Shown one piece after another: positions 1 through 9,309 of a DNA stretch of 64,000 nt. Numbering within the stretch: position 1 is the stretch's first letter; the number at the start of each line of letters is the position of its first letter. The translations under genes were made by a program, and so were the position numbers. This stretch comes from Longimycelium tulufanense (GTDB lineage: Bacteria; Actinomycetota; Actinomycetes; Mycobacteriales; Pseudonocardiaceae). Under the pieces are notes generated by a model, which saw only the letters and a list, made by a program, of their open reading frames with translations, did no database searches and was not told where the DNA came from. Where the stretch lies: NCBI RefSeq assembly GCF_014645795.1, contig NZ_BMMK01000009.1:142287-206286 (forward strand), written 5' to 3'.

Positions 1-2
1 TG

Positions 3-800
3 GAAGGTGCTGCGGCGGGCAGCGTTCCACGTCCTCTTGCCCGAATGTTCGGTCCCCTTGTCGCGCGTCTGATCCGCCGTGGTCTTCCCGCGCCGGTCGC
101 CGCGGCGGGTCGGAGGAGGGCGACGGGACGAGGCCGACTGCGGTTTCCCTATCGCTGGGATCCCCATTATCCGGCGCGGATCGGGGTGCTTCGCCGTGAC
201 AGCACGACCGGAAAGGACGTGCGCTGGTTCGAGATCGAACCGTGTTACGTCTTCCACCAGCTCAACGCCTACGAGGACGGCGAGCGCATCGTGCTGGACG
301 TGATCCGCCATCCGCGCATGTTCGCCACGTGGAACGGACCGGCCGAGGGCATACCGACGCTGGAACGCTGGACGGTCGACCTGACCAGCGGTGCGGTGCG
401 CCAGGAGTGCGTCGACGACCGCGGCCAGGAGTTCCCGCAGGTCGACGAGCGCCTTGTGGGATTGCGGCACCGCTATGGCTACAGCATCGGTGTGGGTGGA
501 CCGGGCAGCGGGCGCGACACGGTGTTCAAGCAGGACATGGCCGAGGGGCAGGCCGCGGTAACGCGTTCCTTCGGTGCGGGACGGGAGGTCAACGAGTTCA
601 CGTTCGTTCCGCGTGCCCCCGAGTCCGCTGAGGATGATGGGATCCTCATGGGCTACGTCTACAACGCCGAGACGGGTCGCAGCGATCTCGTGTTGCTCGA
701 CGCGGGCACCCTCGACACCGTGGCTACGATCCACCTCCCGGTCCGGGTTCCCGACGGCTTCCACGGCAACTGGCTGCCCACCGAGGAGATACCTGCGTGA
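3..800 (+). CDS. Carotenoid oxygenase family protein, C-terminal part (5' end outside window)
   Basis: This is the C-terminal portion of an RPE65/carotenoid cleavage dioxygenase protein, which splits carotenoid or apocarotenoid double bonds with a His-bound iron. Family landmarks are clear: FPYRWDPHYPARIGVL, EPCYVFHQLNAYEDG (with an expected iron-ligand His), RHPRMFATW, the QEFPQVDERLVG segment, and the C-terminal FHGNWLP with the last His. The frame is open to the left edge of the window, so the gene starts upstream; the Met at base 45 is probably internal. The Arg/Ala-rich stretch coded by about bases 45-140 does not resemble the family, so a frameshift there is possible. It converges on the ArfC-like gene across a strong hairpin. 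Family is certain; the substrate is unknown. Confidence 0.85.
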   Translation, partial: EGAAAGSVPRPLARMFGPLVARLIRRGLPAPVAAAGRRRATGRGRLRFPYRWDPHYPARIGVLRRDSTTGKDVRWFEIEPCYVFHQLNAYEDGERIVLDVIRHPRMFATWNGPAEGIPTLERWTVDLTSGAVRQECVDDRGQEFPQVDERLVGLRHRYGYSIGVGGPGSGRDTVFKQDMAEGQAAVTRSFGAGREVNEFTFVPRAPESAEDDGILMGYVYNAETGRSDLVLLDAGTLDTVATIHLPVRVPDGFHGNWLPTEEIPA

Positions 801-986
801 CCGCCACCTACGCGGTAGCTACCGCCACCCACGAGGTCAGTGCCTGACCGCCACCGAGAGGTCGCGGCCCCGACCGGGCGAGCTCACGCGCGGGTCCCCT
901 GGCCCGGGGTCCCCCAGTTTCCAGAAGATCACGAAATCGCGCCTGGTGGACAGACGTTTGGCGGCCAATCCTGCCGGCGCAACGCA

Positions 987-1025
987 GAACGGGGGGCGGG
1001 ACCACCTGGGTCCCGCCCCCCGTTC
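987..1025. terminator. Perfect 17-bp hairpin between convergent genes
   Basis: Bases 987-1003 and 1009-1025 form a perfect 17-bp GC-rich stem with a 5-base loop. It lies between the carotenoid oxygenase stop and the stop of the ArfC-like gene on the other strand, so it can end transcription from both sides. There is no long T run, as is usual in actinobacteria. The rest of bases 801-1048 shows no gene. Confidence 0.85.
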
Positions 1026-1048
1026 TCCTTCGTGTCAGCGCTGTCGCG

Positions 1049-4000
1049 TCAGCGGGGCTGGTTCCAGGCGCGGAAGCCGGCCCGCTCGGCGTCCTCGGTG
1101 CTGCGGAACCACACCTCCGCCCGGGTTCTCGCGTAGTACGGCGAGTCGGGCGTGTGGAACAGCATCGACGACGCGCTGGCCTTCACCCTGAAGTCCGGCG
1201 ACGGCGCGGAGCCGTCCGGGTTCGGCGGCGCCGAGTTGGGCCCGAACGGGGTGGCCGCCGCGGCCATCACCTGCTGGTACCCGCCCCGCACCGGTTCCGC
1301 TGCAGCGGAACGCGGTGCCGACGGCACGTCGGGTCGCCCTGGCAGCCCATCGGCCGGAATGGCCGGACCGCTGGACGGCCAAGTCGGCTGCGGTGCCTGC
1401 TGCGGCGGCCGCGGCGCCGCCCCGGCACCGGTGCCCGGCTCAGCCGGCCGTGGCCTCGACTGCGGCGACGTCGGCCGGGGCGGGGCCGGCCGCTGCGGTA
1501 TCGACGGCTGCGGTGCCGCCGGTTTCGGGGTCGACTGCGCCGGCTGTGGGGTCGAGGGCCGAGGCGGCGCCGCAGGTGGGGTCGGCGGGGGCACCGGCCC
1601 CTGTGCCTGCGGGCGACCAGCCGCCTCAGGCCGGCTCGGCGAAGCCGGAGCAGGCGGCGTCGATCCCGCGCCAGATGCCGGGCGCGCGCCGGGCGCCGAA
1701 CCCGCGCCGAAGCCCGCACCGGACGCCGGGCCAGTCTCCGCCACCGAGTCGGGGTCGACCACCGGCTCGAACAGCGAGCGCTGCCGGTCCACACCGGACT
1801 GCTGGTCGGCGCCGGTGGGCGACGTCGTCGGCTCGGCCGGCTCGGCCGGCTCGGCCGGTTCCCGCGAAGCCGCGGGCATCCCGGTACTCGTCGACTCGGC
1901 CGGACGCGGCGAACCGTTCGGCGTGACCGCCGCGGCTGCTGCCGGCCGGCCGTTGCCCGTGCCGGACGGCCCGGCCGGACGCGGTTGCCCGGCCGGCGGG
2001 TCGGGCCGCTCCGCCCGGGACGGCGTCGGGTATCCGGGCCGGTCCCTCAGCGGGCTCAGCGGGTCACCCTGGGGCGGCGTCGCCCGCTCCTGGCCGGACC
2101 ATTCGCCCGAGGCCGTCGGGAAGTGCTCAGCGGCACCGTCCCGGCGTTGCGCCGGGCGCCGCCACGGGGCACCGGGTTCCTCCTGCTCCACACGCTCCTC
2201 CACGCTCGGGATGTCAGGACGCTCCCCCATCGGCTCCCCGCCCGGTTCCCCCGGTTCCGCAACGGTTTCCGCACTCTCACTCGACGCGGCGGGCCCGGCC
2301 GGCTCAGCCGTACCACGCATCGCCGGCTCCTCGCCAGCCCCCTCCTCGTTCATCAGGAACTCGCGAGCCAGGTCCTCGTCGGCCGCGTACTCGTCCGGCG
2401 CACCGACGCCGGCCGCACTTTCCCCGCTCTCCCAACGCTGTTCGCCACGGTCCCAAGGCTCGCCACGGCCATCCCGGCCCTCCTGGAGGCTCTCCGGGAA
2501 CTCCGCACGGCGCCGCCAAGAGTCCTCTCGGCTCTCCGACGGTTCCTCGCGACCGTGCCAAGGTTCTTCGCGGCTCTCCCAGCGATCGACGTCCCGTTCC
2601 CAGGGCTCGCCGCCGGTCTCGTGCTGCTCCGCACCGGCCGAGCGGTCGATCTGCTCGGCCAGCTCCTCGCCGAGCCGCTCGCCGGTCTCCCGCGGCGGCT
2701 CGAACCCGACCACGTTGTCGGCCACGCGGTCCGCATCGCTGCCGTGCTGGCCCGCGTCGTACTCGGCCGTCTCTCGCTCAGCCGTGTCCGGCTCGCCGGC
2801 GAGGTCCGGCTCCGCCGGCTCCCCGACCGCCCGCCGCAGCGGGCTTGCCTCTCCTGCGACCGGACCAACCCGCTCCCACGGTGCCCGCACCGGCGGCGTC
2901 GTCGGCTCCGGCCGGGGCAGCTGGAAGCCCACCGGCTCGGTACCGGGCTCGACCCGCGGCGGCAGCGGCTCCCCGGCCCGCTCGGTCTCCTCGGCCACGT
3001 GGTACGGCGCGTCCTCGTCCTGGGTCACGTCCGGCTCGGGCAGTGCGTGCCGCGGCTCGCGCTCCTCACCCCCGGTGCGCGCGCTCAGCTCGTCCTCGGC
3101 GAGCTCCTGGTCGATCAGCTCGCGCTCGGTGAGGGTGTGCTCCTCGAATTCGCCGGACGCGCGGAAGCCGGGCTGGCCGACGGTGCTCTCCCCGCCCTCG
3201 GCGTCCCGGGTGTCCTGCTGCGCGATCAGCTCGGCCGACACCGGGCCGGTGGATTCGGCCTCGCCGGCGTCGTTGTCGATCACCTCGTTGACCGGCTCCG
3301 GGCTCTCCAGCTCGGGCTCGGGTGGCGCCTGCACCTCGTGCGCGGGCTGCTCCCCGTGCGACCGGTCCCGCTGGTCGCCCTCCGGGGCGGCCCAGTCGCC
3401 GGACCGGTCCGAACGGCTCACCCCGCCCTGGCTCAGCTCGGCGGGCGCGGACGGGCCGCGGTCGGCGGGCACCGGTTCGGCGGGCTGGGCGGGTCCGGCC
3501 GTCCGGCCGGCCCGGCGGCCCCGCCACGGCTCCACCAGCTCGTAGGGGGTCTCGCCCTCCTCGGCCGTGTCGGCTCGATCCACCGACCACTCGCTCGACG
3601 CGGGCTGCAACCCGCTCCCGGTGTCCAGCGGGCGCACGTTGATACGACGCGGGGTAGGCCGCGGGGCGTACTCCTTGTCCTCCATCAGCGGGCTGCCCTC
3701 GGGCTGGCTCTCGCCCGGGCGCGCCTGCTCCGGCGCGCCCAGCGCGGCCGCGATCGACGACGACGGATCCTCCGCGGCCGGGCGCGACGGCACCGGCGGC
3801 TCCTGCTCGGGTCGCACCTGCGGGATGACGCTGGTGGCTTCCTCGGCCGAGACCGGCGGCGCCGGCTCGGCAGCGGGCCGGGCCGGTTCGGGCCGCTGTT
3901 CCTGGGCCGGCCGTGCCGGCTCGGCCGGTGGCGCGGTGAACTGCTCCGCCGCGAACTCCGGTCCCTTGAACTCCTCCGCCGCGAACCCCGCGGTGGCGGG

Positions 4001-4282
4001 CTGGGCCGGGAGCTCCGGCTCGTGCGGAACCTCCGGGACCGACTCCAGCTGCTCGCGCCGTTCCGGCGGCACCTCGCTCCACACCGGCTCGACCGAGGTC
4101 GGCTGGGCCGCGAACGCCGGTCCCTCGGGAATCTCGGCCGACGCGGCGGCGGCCCCCCGCTCGGCATCCAGCTCGGCGAGCCGCTGGCGCGCCGGGCGGG
4201 CGAACAACAGCCAGGTGATGAGCGCGCCGGCCAGGAACGCCAGCGCGCTCCACAGCCAGACCTGCCCGAACAGCCACGTCAC
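1049..4282 (-). CDS. arfC: ArfC-like membrane protein with giant disordered region and C-terminal sunset domain
   Basis: 1077 residues. Residues about 4-28 form one membrane helix. About 1,000 residues follow that are rich in Glu, Pro, Ala, Arg and Gly with no recognisable fold, including degenerate Trp/Glu/Arg repeats (units such as REEPWHGREEP) and PAEPAEPAEP. The last 47 residues (SSMLFHTPDSPYYARTRAEVW...FRSTEDAERAGFRAW) match the short sunset domain found in ArfC-type channel accessory proteins. The GTG start has an AGGAGGGA ribosome site and lies 12 bases after the OmpA-family gene, so the two are co-transcribed. Known: mycobacterial ArfB/ArfC assist the OmpA-like ArfA. Inferred: this protein anchors in the membrane and spans the envelope. 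The length is exceptional for the family. Confidence 0.75.
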   Translation of the reverse strand: MTWLFGQVWLWSALAFLAGALITWLLFARPARQRLAELDAERGAAAASAEIPEGPAFAAQPTSVEPVWSEVPPERREQLESVPEVPHEPELPAQPATAGFAAEEFKGPEFAAEQFTAPPAEPARPAQEQRPEPARPAAEPAPPVSAEEATSVIPQVRPEQEPPVPSRPAAEDPSSSIAAALGAPEQARPGESQPEGSPLMEDKEYAPRPTPRRINVRPLDTGSGLQPASSEWSVDRADTAEEGETPYELVEPWRGRRAGRTAGPAQPAEPVPADRGPSAPAELSQGGVSRSDRSGDWAAPEGDQRDRSHGEQPAHEVQAPPEPELESPEPVNEVIDNDAGEAESTGPVSAELIAQQDTRDAEGGESTVGQPGFRASGEFEEHTLTERELIDQELAEDELSARTGGEEREPRHALPEPDVTQDEDAPYHVAEETERAGEPLPPRVEPGTEPVGFQLPRPEPTTPPVRAPWERVGPVAGEASPLRRAVGEPAEPDLAGEPDTAERETAEYDAGQHGSDADRVADNVVGFEPPRETGERLGEELAEQIDRSAGAEQHETGGEPWERDVDRWESREEPWHGREEPSESREDSWRRRAEFPESLQEGRDGRGEPWDRGEQRWESGESAAGVGAPDEYAADEDLAREFLMNEEGAGEEPAMRGTAEPAGPAASSESAETVAEPGEPGGEPMGERPDIPSVEERVEQEEPGAPWRRPAQRRDGAAEHFPTASGEWSGQERATPPQGDPLSPLRDRPGYPTPSRAERPDPPAGQPRPAGPSGTGNGRPAAAAAVTPNGSPRPAESTSTGMPAASREPAEPAEPAEPTTSPTGADQQSGVDRQRSLFEPVVDPDSVAETGPASGAGFGAGSAPGARPASGAGSTPPAPASPSRPEAAGRPQAQGPVPPPTPPAAPPRPSTPQPAQSTPKPAAPQPSIPQRPAPPRPTSPQSRPRPAEPGTGAGAAPRPPQQAPQPTWPSSGPAIPADGLPGRPDVPSAPRSAAAEPVRGGYQQVMAAAATPFGPNSAPPNPDGSAPSPDFRVKASASSMLFHTPDSPYYARTRAEVWFRSTEDAERAGFRAWNQPR

Positions 4283-4294
4283 CGGAAGTCCCTC

Positions 4295-5407
4295 CTACCG
4301 AACGGTGATCTCGACCCGGCGGTTCGCCGCCTTGCCCGCTGCCGTGTTGTTGTCCGCCCGCGGCCGAGAGTCCCCATAGCCCTTGGCGACGACCTGTCCG
4401 GCCGGGAAACCCTGGTGAACGAGCCGGCGGCGGACCACCTCGGCCCGCTGCTGGCTCAGTCGCACCGCATTGGCCTCCGCGCCCGGACCGGCCGCGACGT
4501 GCCCACCGACCTCTACGGTGCGGTCGGTGGCTTCGGCCAGCAACTGGGCGGCTCGGCGCACGGCCTCGACTCCCTCCGCCGTGAGCTCCGCGGTATTCGG
4601 CCGGAACGTGATGGGGTGCTCGCCGAGCAAACGGTCGAGCCGTTCCTGTAGTTCGTTGTCTCGGGCAGCACGCGCGGATCCCTCGCGCGTGACTACCAGT
4701 CGACTATGAACCTCCACGCCGGGAACCGCGCGTCGAACGGCGTTCTCTATCCGTTGTTTCGCGACGGGGTCGGGTGCGGTGCCGGTCAGGACCACGCCCA
4801 GCGGCCCCCACGAGACCGTGCGCTCGCCCGCCGGATGCGCGGCGGCTTTTGCCAGCTCTCCGAAAGCTTCCGGTTTACCGACGGTGTCCACGCCCGGACG
4901 TACCTGCAGCGCGCCAATGACCGCACGGCCGCAGGAATGCTCGATTTCCCGCACCATTGCCCGGCGGGTCGCCTCGTCCGGCACGGGCCCGGTCAGCGCG
5001 ACCTGGTCCCCGGTGAAGGTCATGGTGACGGGTTCGGCTTCGGCGGGCGCGGGGCGCGTGCTGGCCGGCTGCGCCTCGGCCACGGTGACGGTGCGGACGC
5101 CGGCGAGGTCGTCCACCAGCTGGTGGGCTTGGTTGCCGCGGCCCGCGGGCACCCGGGCGAGGCTGGCGTCCCGGCCGTCCATGGTCACGTGGGCGTCGAT
5201 GCCGGCACCCTGCAGTGCGCGTCGGGCCCGGTCGGCAAGGTCCTGCTCGATGCTGCGGCCGGTGGTCATGGTCGCCGCACCGGCCACGACCGTGGGAGTG
5301 AGCACGGCTGCCACCAGCCAGCTCGTCCACGCCGCCCGGTCGCCGCGCCACCACGCCGCCCGGCGCTCATCGTGCGGGTCGGTGTCCCGACCCGGGCCCC
5401 TGCCCAC
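4295..5407 (-). CDS. arfA: OmpA-family envelope protein with N-terminal membrane anchor (ArfA-like)
   Basis: 370 residues. A short charged N-terminus is followed by a membrane segment (about residues 27-49, WLVAAVLTPTVVAGAA). Two BON-like repeats come next; each has the pattern of a short acidic helix plus a strand pair, the first around RSIEQDLADRARRAL. The C-terminal OmpA domain is about residues 255-370, with ITFRPNTAEL and the peptidoglycan-binding signature ending in GYGDSRPRADNNTAAGKAANRRVEI. This architecture is that of mycobacterial OmpATb/ArfA. The GTG start has GGAGGCAGGGAC upstream. It is first in a two-gene operon with the ArfC-like gene; no separate ArfB is visible. It is divergent from rarD with 142 bases between. 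Confidence 0.82.
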   Translation of the reverse strand: MGRGPGRDTDPHDERRAAWWRGDRAAWTSWLVAAVLTPTVVAGAATMTTGRSIEQDLADRARRALQGAGIDAHVTMDGRDASLARVPAGRGNQAHQLVDDLAGVRTVTVAEAQPASTRPAPAEAEPVTMTFTGDQVALTGPVPDEATRRAMVREIEHSCGRAVIGALQVRPGVDTVGKPEAFGELAKAAAHPAGERTVSWGPLGVVLTGTAPDPVAKQRIENAVRRAVPGVEVHSRLVVTREGSARAARDNELQERLDRLLGEHPITFRPNTAELTAEGVEAVRRAAQLLAEATDRTVEVGGHVAAGPGAEANAVRLSQQRAEVVRRRLVHQGFPAGQVVAKGYGDSRPRADNNTAAGKAANRRVEITVR

Positions 5408-5549
5408 GTCCCTGCCTCCGCTTCCGCCCGTCTCGTCGCTGCCCGTCGTACCGGACCAACAATTTCACCCTATGGGGCGCGGTGATCGAACCGGAGTACG
5501 TGACATTGCGCTCAGCATCTGATTTGCCTACTCCCCGTAAGGTATAGCC

Positions 5550-6524
5550 ATGCCGTCGACCACCAAACTTCATCCGAACAGGTCGACGGCAACACCGGAG
5601 AACCGCCCTGACCCGAAGGGCGTCGCCCTCGGTGCGAGCGCCTACCTGCTGTGGGGACTCGCCCCCGCCTACTTCGGGTTGCTCGCCCCCGCCGGACCGG
5701 TCGAGATCCTCGCCCAACGGCTCACCTGGACATTCGTGGTGATGCTGGTCGTCGCCACCGTGACGCGCCGATGGTTGGCGTTACGGCGGCTGCCCGGCCG
5801 CGGCTGGGCCATGGTCGCCGCCGCGTCCGTGCTGATCAGCGTCAACTGGGGAACGTACGTCTACAGCGTCACCAGTGGGCACGTGGTCGAGGCTGCCCTG
5901 GGCTACTTCATCAATCCACTGATCAGCGTGCTGCTGGGGATCGTGGTGCTGCGGGAGCGGTTGCGCCGCGGGCAGTGGATCGCGCTGGCGGTGGCCGGCA
6001 TGGCGATCGCCGTGCTCACCGTCGACTACGGGCGGGTGCCGGTGATCGCGCTGGTCCTTGCGCTCAGCTTCGGGACGTATGGCCTGCTCAAGAAGACCGT
6101 GCCGCTGGATTCGGCGGGGAGCCTGACGGCCGAGGGGTTGATCCTCGGGCCGCTGGCGATCGGTGCCGTGCTGTGGTGGCAGCTGACCGGCCAGGGAACG
6201 TTCACCGATCACGGTGTGGGACACGCCCTACTGCTCGTTGCGGCCGGCCCGGTGACCGTGGTGCCGCTGCTGTTGTTCGGGGCGGCGACGCGGCGGATCC
6301 CGCTGGCGATGGTCGGGCTGCTGCAGTACCTGACCCCGACGCTGCAGTTCGTCTGGGGTGTGCTGGTGGCGCGGGAGCCGATGCCGGCCTCCCGGTGGAT
6401 CGGGTTCGCGCTGGTCTGGGTGGCCCTGGTGGTGTTCACGGTGGACGCCGTGCGCGCCGCCCGCCGCCCTCGCCATCCCGGTGCGCCGGCCCGCCAGCCC
6501 ACAGCCCCGATCGCCGGCGACTGA
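5550..6524 (+). CDS. rarD: RarD-type EamA transporter
   Basis: 324 residues with about ten hydrophobic helices. The N-terminal GVALGASAYLLWGLAPAYF and the EILAQRLTWTFVVML segment are hallmarks of the RarD branch of the drug/metabolite transporter superfamily, as is NWGTYVYSVTSGHVVEAALGYFINPL. The C-terminal EamA half includes LLQYLTPTLQFVWGVLV. Named after chloramphenicol sensitivity in E. coli, but substrates of most members are unknown. The ATG has a weak AAGG ribosome site. It is a single gene, divergent from arfA and convergent with grcC1. Nothing links it to the respiratory operon beside it. Confidence 0.9.
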   Translation: MPSTTKLHPNRSTATPENRPDPKGVALGASAYLLWGLAPAYFGLLAPAGPVEILAQRLTWTFVVMLVVATVTRRWLALRRLPGRGWAMVAAASVLISVNWGTYVYSVTSGHVVEAALGYFINPLISVLLGIVVLRERLRRGQWIALAVAGMAIAVLTVDYGRVPVIALVLALSFGTYGLLKKTVPLDSAGSLTAEGLILGPLAIGAVLWWQLTGQGTFTDHGVGHALLLVAAGPVTVVPLLLFGAATRRIPLAMVGLLQYLTPTLQFVWGVLVAREPMPASRWIGFALVWVALVVFTVDAVRAARRPRHPGAPARQPTAPIAGD

Positions 6525-6589
6525 GACGCCCCAGCCGGCCCCAGCGCGTCCGCCGAAAACCGCGCGGGCTGGAGCCGCCGGCGGATCCG

Positions 6590-6607
6590 GCGCCTGCAAG
6601 CAGGCGC
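6590..6607. terminator. Short hairpin between convergent rarD and grcC1
   Basis: GCGCCTG, a 4-base loop and CAGGCGC form a 7-bp GC stem 66 bases after rarD and 35 bases beyond the grcC1 stop. It could end either transcript but is modest in strength. Confidence 0.4.
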
Positions 6608-6642
6608 GTACCGCATGGCCGGCGAGAACCAGAAGGCCGGGC

Positions 6643-7692
6643 TCAGTGCGTGCGCGCCACCATGTAGTCGGTCAGCGTCTTCAGGGCGTCCCGGGCCGGG
6701 CAGGCCGGCAGGGTCGCCAGCTCGGCCCGGGCCCGCTCGGCGTAGCCGGCCAGCGTCTCCCGGGCCCGCTCCAGCCCGGTCGAGGCGCGCAGCAGCTCCA
6801 GTGCCTCCACGACCAGGTCGTCGTCGGTGATCGGCTTGGCCAGCAGCTCCCGCAGCCGGTCGCCGCGCTCCCCGTCCTCCTCCAGCGCGTAGAGCATCGG
6901 CAGCGTCAGCACGCCCTCGCGCAGGTCGGTGCCCGGCGTCTTGCCCGACTCCTGGCCGGGCGAGGCGATGTCGATCACGTCGTCGGAGATCTGGAAGGCG
7001 GCCCCGACGACCTCGCCGAACCGCTCCAGCGCCGCCACGTGCTCGGGCTCGGCGCCGGAGAACATGCCGCCGTAACGGCCGCAGGCGGCGATGAGCGAAC
7101 CGGTCTTCTCCGCCACCACCCGCAGGTAGTGCTCGATCGGGTCCTCCCCCTCGGGCACCCCCACGGTCTCTCTCAGCTGCCCGGTGACCAGCTCGGCGAA
7201 CGTGGTCGACAGGATGCGACCCGCCTCCGGCCCCAGGTCGGCCACCAGCCGGGAGGCGTGGGCGAACAAGAAGTCACCGGTGAGGATCGCCACGGTGTTG
7301 TCCCAGCGCGCGTTCGCACTGACCGCGCCCCGCCGCATGGTGGCCTCGTCCATCACGTCGTCGTGGTAGAGCGTGGCCAGGTGCACCAGCTCGACGACGG
7401 CGGCGGCCTTGGTGACGTCCTCCCGCTCCGGATCACCGAAGTGAGCGGCAAGCAACGTGAACAACGGCCGGAACCGCTTGCCCCCGGCGTCGACCAGGTG
7501 CAAGGAGGTCTCGGTCAGGAAGTGGAAGTCGTGCTGCACCACCGAGTGCAGTAGCTCCTCTACCCGGTCCAGGCCCTCCCGCACCGCCTCGGCCAGCGCG
7601 GAGTCGGCCAGCTCCATCCGGACGTTGCCATGGCCACCGCCCGGGCCGGCACCGTCGGAGTGCCCGCCCCCCATTGATGTCCTCGTCGTCAC
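6643..7692 (-). CDS. grcC1: All-trans polyprenyl diphosphate synthase (menaquinone side chain)
   Basis: 349 residues, trans-isoprenyl diphosphate synthase family. The first Asp-rich motif is DDVMD (residues 111-115), preceded by GGKRFRPLF, and the second is DDVID in the FQISDDVIDIA segment. The enzyme builds the C40-C45 polyprenyl tail that MenA attaches to DHNA. The sequence and position match mycobacterial GrcC1, which lies near menG and menJ. It starts 24 bases after nuoN and is probably the last gene of the nuo transcript, which would tie quinone-tail supply to complex I. I kept the GTG at 7692; an ATG at 7674 would remove six residues of a Gly-rich leader. Confidence 0.9.
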   Translation of the reverse strand: MTTRTSMGGGHSDGAGPGGGHGNVRMELADSALAEAVREGLDRVEELLHSVVQHDFHFLTETSLHLVDAGGKRFRPLFTLLAAHFGDPEREDVTKAAAVVELVHLATLYHDDVMDEATMRRGAVSANARWDNTVAILTGDFLFAHASRLVADLGPEAGRILSTTFAELVTGQLRETVGVPEGEDPIEHYLRVVAEKTGSLIAACGRYGGMFSGAEPEHVAALERFGEVVGAAFQISDDVIDIASPGQESGKTPGTDLREGVLTLPMLYALEEDGERGDRLRELLAKPITDDDLVVEALELLRASTGLERARETLAGYAERARAELATLPACPARDALKTLTDYMVARTH

Positions 7693-7716
7693 GTCTCCGT
7701 CGCCCTATCGCCGCTG

Positions 7717-9309
7717 TCACGGGGCGAATGCGAGCCCGGGGCCGACCCAGTCCAGGGCGACCGCGGGGTACACACCCAGCAGCAGCGTAACCAGGACGCC
7801 CAGGGTGATCGCCACGGTGGTGAACACACCGGGAACGGTCACGGTCGGGCCGTCGGGGGCGGGGTCGCTGAAGAACATCAACACCACCACCCGCAGGTAG
7901 AAGAACGCCGCGACCGCGCTCATCAGCAACGCGATCACGACCAGTGGCGCCATCCCGTCCTGCACGGCGGCCGTGAACACCACGAACTTGCCGATGAAGC
8001 CACTGGTGAGCGGGATCCCGGCCAGGGCGAGCAACAGGAAGGTGAACACCCAGGCGGTCACCGGGGACCGCTTCGCCAGGCCAGCCCACTGGGACAGGTG
8101 GGTCGCCTCACCGTCGGCGTCCCGTACCAGGCTGATGATTCCGAACACAGCCAGCGTCGTGAAGCCGTAGGCGAGCAGGTAGAACAACGTCGCCGAACGG
8201 CCCTCCTCGGTCAGGGCCAGCGCCCCGACCAGCAGGAACCCGGCGTGCGCGATCGAGGAGTAGGCGATCATGCGCTTGATGTCGGTCTGCGTGAGACCGA
8301 GCACCGCGCCGATGGCCATCGAGGCGATCGCGATCGCCCACAGCACTCCCCGCCACTCCCAGCTACTGGCCTGGAACGCGACGTGGAAGACGCGCACGAT
8401 CGCCCCGAACGCCGCCACCTTCGTGCACGCCGCCATGAACGCGGTCACCGGCGTGGGCGCGCCCTGGTACACGTCCGGCGTCCAGGCGTGGAAGGGACCA
8501 ACCGACGCCTTGAACATCAGGCCCACCACGAGCAACCCGAGTCCCACGAACAGCAGGGTGTCCGACCGGTCACCGGCGGTCGTGGCCGTGGCGATGTCGG
8601 TGAGCTTCACCGAGCCCGCGTAGCCGTAGAGCAGCGCCAGCCCGTAGAGGAAGAACGCCGAGGCGAACGCACCGAGCAGGAAGTACTTGACCGCGGCCTC
8701 CTGCGACAGCAGGCGCCGCCGCCGGGCCAGGCCGCACATCAGGTACAGCGGGAGGCTGAGCACCTCCAGCGCGATGAACATCGTCAGCAGATCGTTCGCG
8801 GCGGTGAAGACCATCATCCCGCCGAGCGCGAACAGCGTGAGCGGGAAGATCTCGGTCCGCATCCCGGCCGGCCCCGTCCCACCGGGCGCGATGTTGAGCG
8901 CGTGGTCCTGCACCGACCCGGCGCGCACCGCGGCCTGCGCGACGAACGAGCCGCCGGGCTCGATCGTGCGGTCGGCGATCAACAGCACGGCCGCGAGCGC
9001 CAACGCGATCAACGTGCCCCACAGGAACAACGCGGGCCGGTCCACTGCGAGCCGGTCGGCCAGCGTGGTGGTGGGGTTGGTGAACTCGCGCAGGTACAGG
9101 CCGAAGGCGAGCCCGGCGGTGCCGATCGACAGCAACGCCAGTACAACCTGCCAGGTCCACCGGGTGTGCCGCGGGAAGAACGCCTCCACCAGCACGCCCA
9201 GGCACGCCCCACCGAACACGATGAGGATGGGCGCGACGGCGGCGAAGTCGATCGCCGGGGCCTCGACCGGACCCTGGGCGAAAACGGTGGTCAGGGTCGA
9301 CACGTTCAC
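7717..9309 (-). CDS. nuoN: NADH-quinone oxidoreductase subunit N
   Basis: 530 residues, about 14 membrane helices, one of the three antiporter-like proton-pumping subunits of complex I. Recognised by ALEVLSLPLYLMCGLARR, the VKYFLLGAFASAFFLYG segment (lysine in helix 7), FKASVGPFHAWTPDVYQGAPTPV and the discontinuous-helix region. The GTG start directly follows the nuoM TAG with no gap, so translation is coupled. Last structural nuo gene before grcC1. Confidence 0.96.
   Translation of the reverse strand: MNVSTLTTVFAQGPVEAPAIDFAAVAPILIVFGGACLGVLVEAFFPRHTRWTWQVVLALLSIGTAGLAFGLYLREFTNPTTTLADRLAVDRPALFLWGTLIALALAAVLLIADRTIEPGGSFVAQAAVRAGSVQDHALNIAPGGTGPAGMRTEIFPLTLFALGGMMVFTAANDLLTMFIALEVLSLPLYLMCGLARRRRLLSQEAAVKYFLLGAFASAFFLYGLALLYGYAGSVKLTDIATATTAGDRSDTLLFVGLGLLVVGLMFKASVGPFHAWTPDVYQGAPTPVTAFMAACTKVAAFGAIVRVFHVAFQASSWEWRGVLWAIAIASMAIGAVLGLTQTDIKRMIAYSSIAHAGFLLVGALALTEEGRSATLFYLLAYGFTTLAVFGIISLVRDADGEATHLSQWAGLAKRSPVTAWVFTFLLLALAGIPLTSGFIGKFVVFTAAVQDGMAPLVVIALLMSAVAAFFYLRVVVLMFFSDPAPDGPTVTVPGVFTTVAITLGVLVTLLLGVYPAVALDWVGPGLAFAP

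Noticed and set aside
1828..1861. Tandem GGCTCGGCC repeats
   Set aside because: They encode the PAEPAEPAEP stretch of the ArfC-like protein and are part of its low-complexity linker rather than a separate DNA element.
1152..4651. Very long open frames on the plus strand opposite the ArfC-like and OmpA-family genes
   Set aside because: They are antisense to genes with clear starts, ribosome sites and domains; their Arg/Gly/Ser-rich composition is what GC-rich third positions produce.
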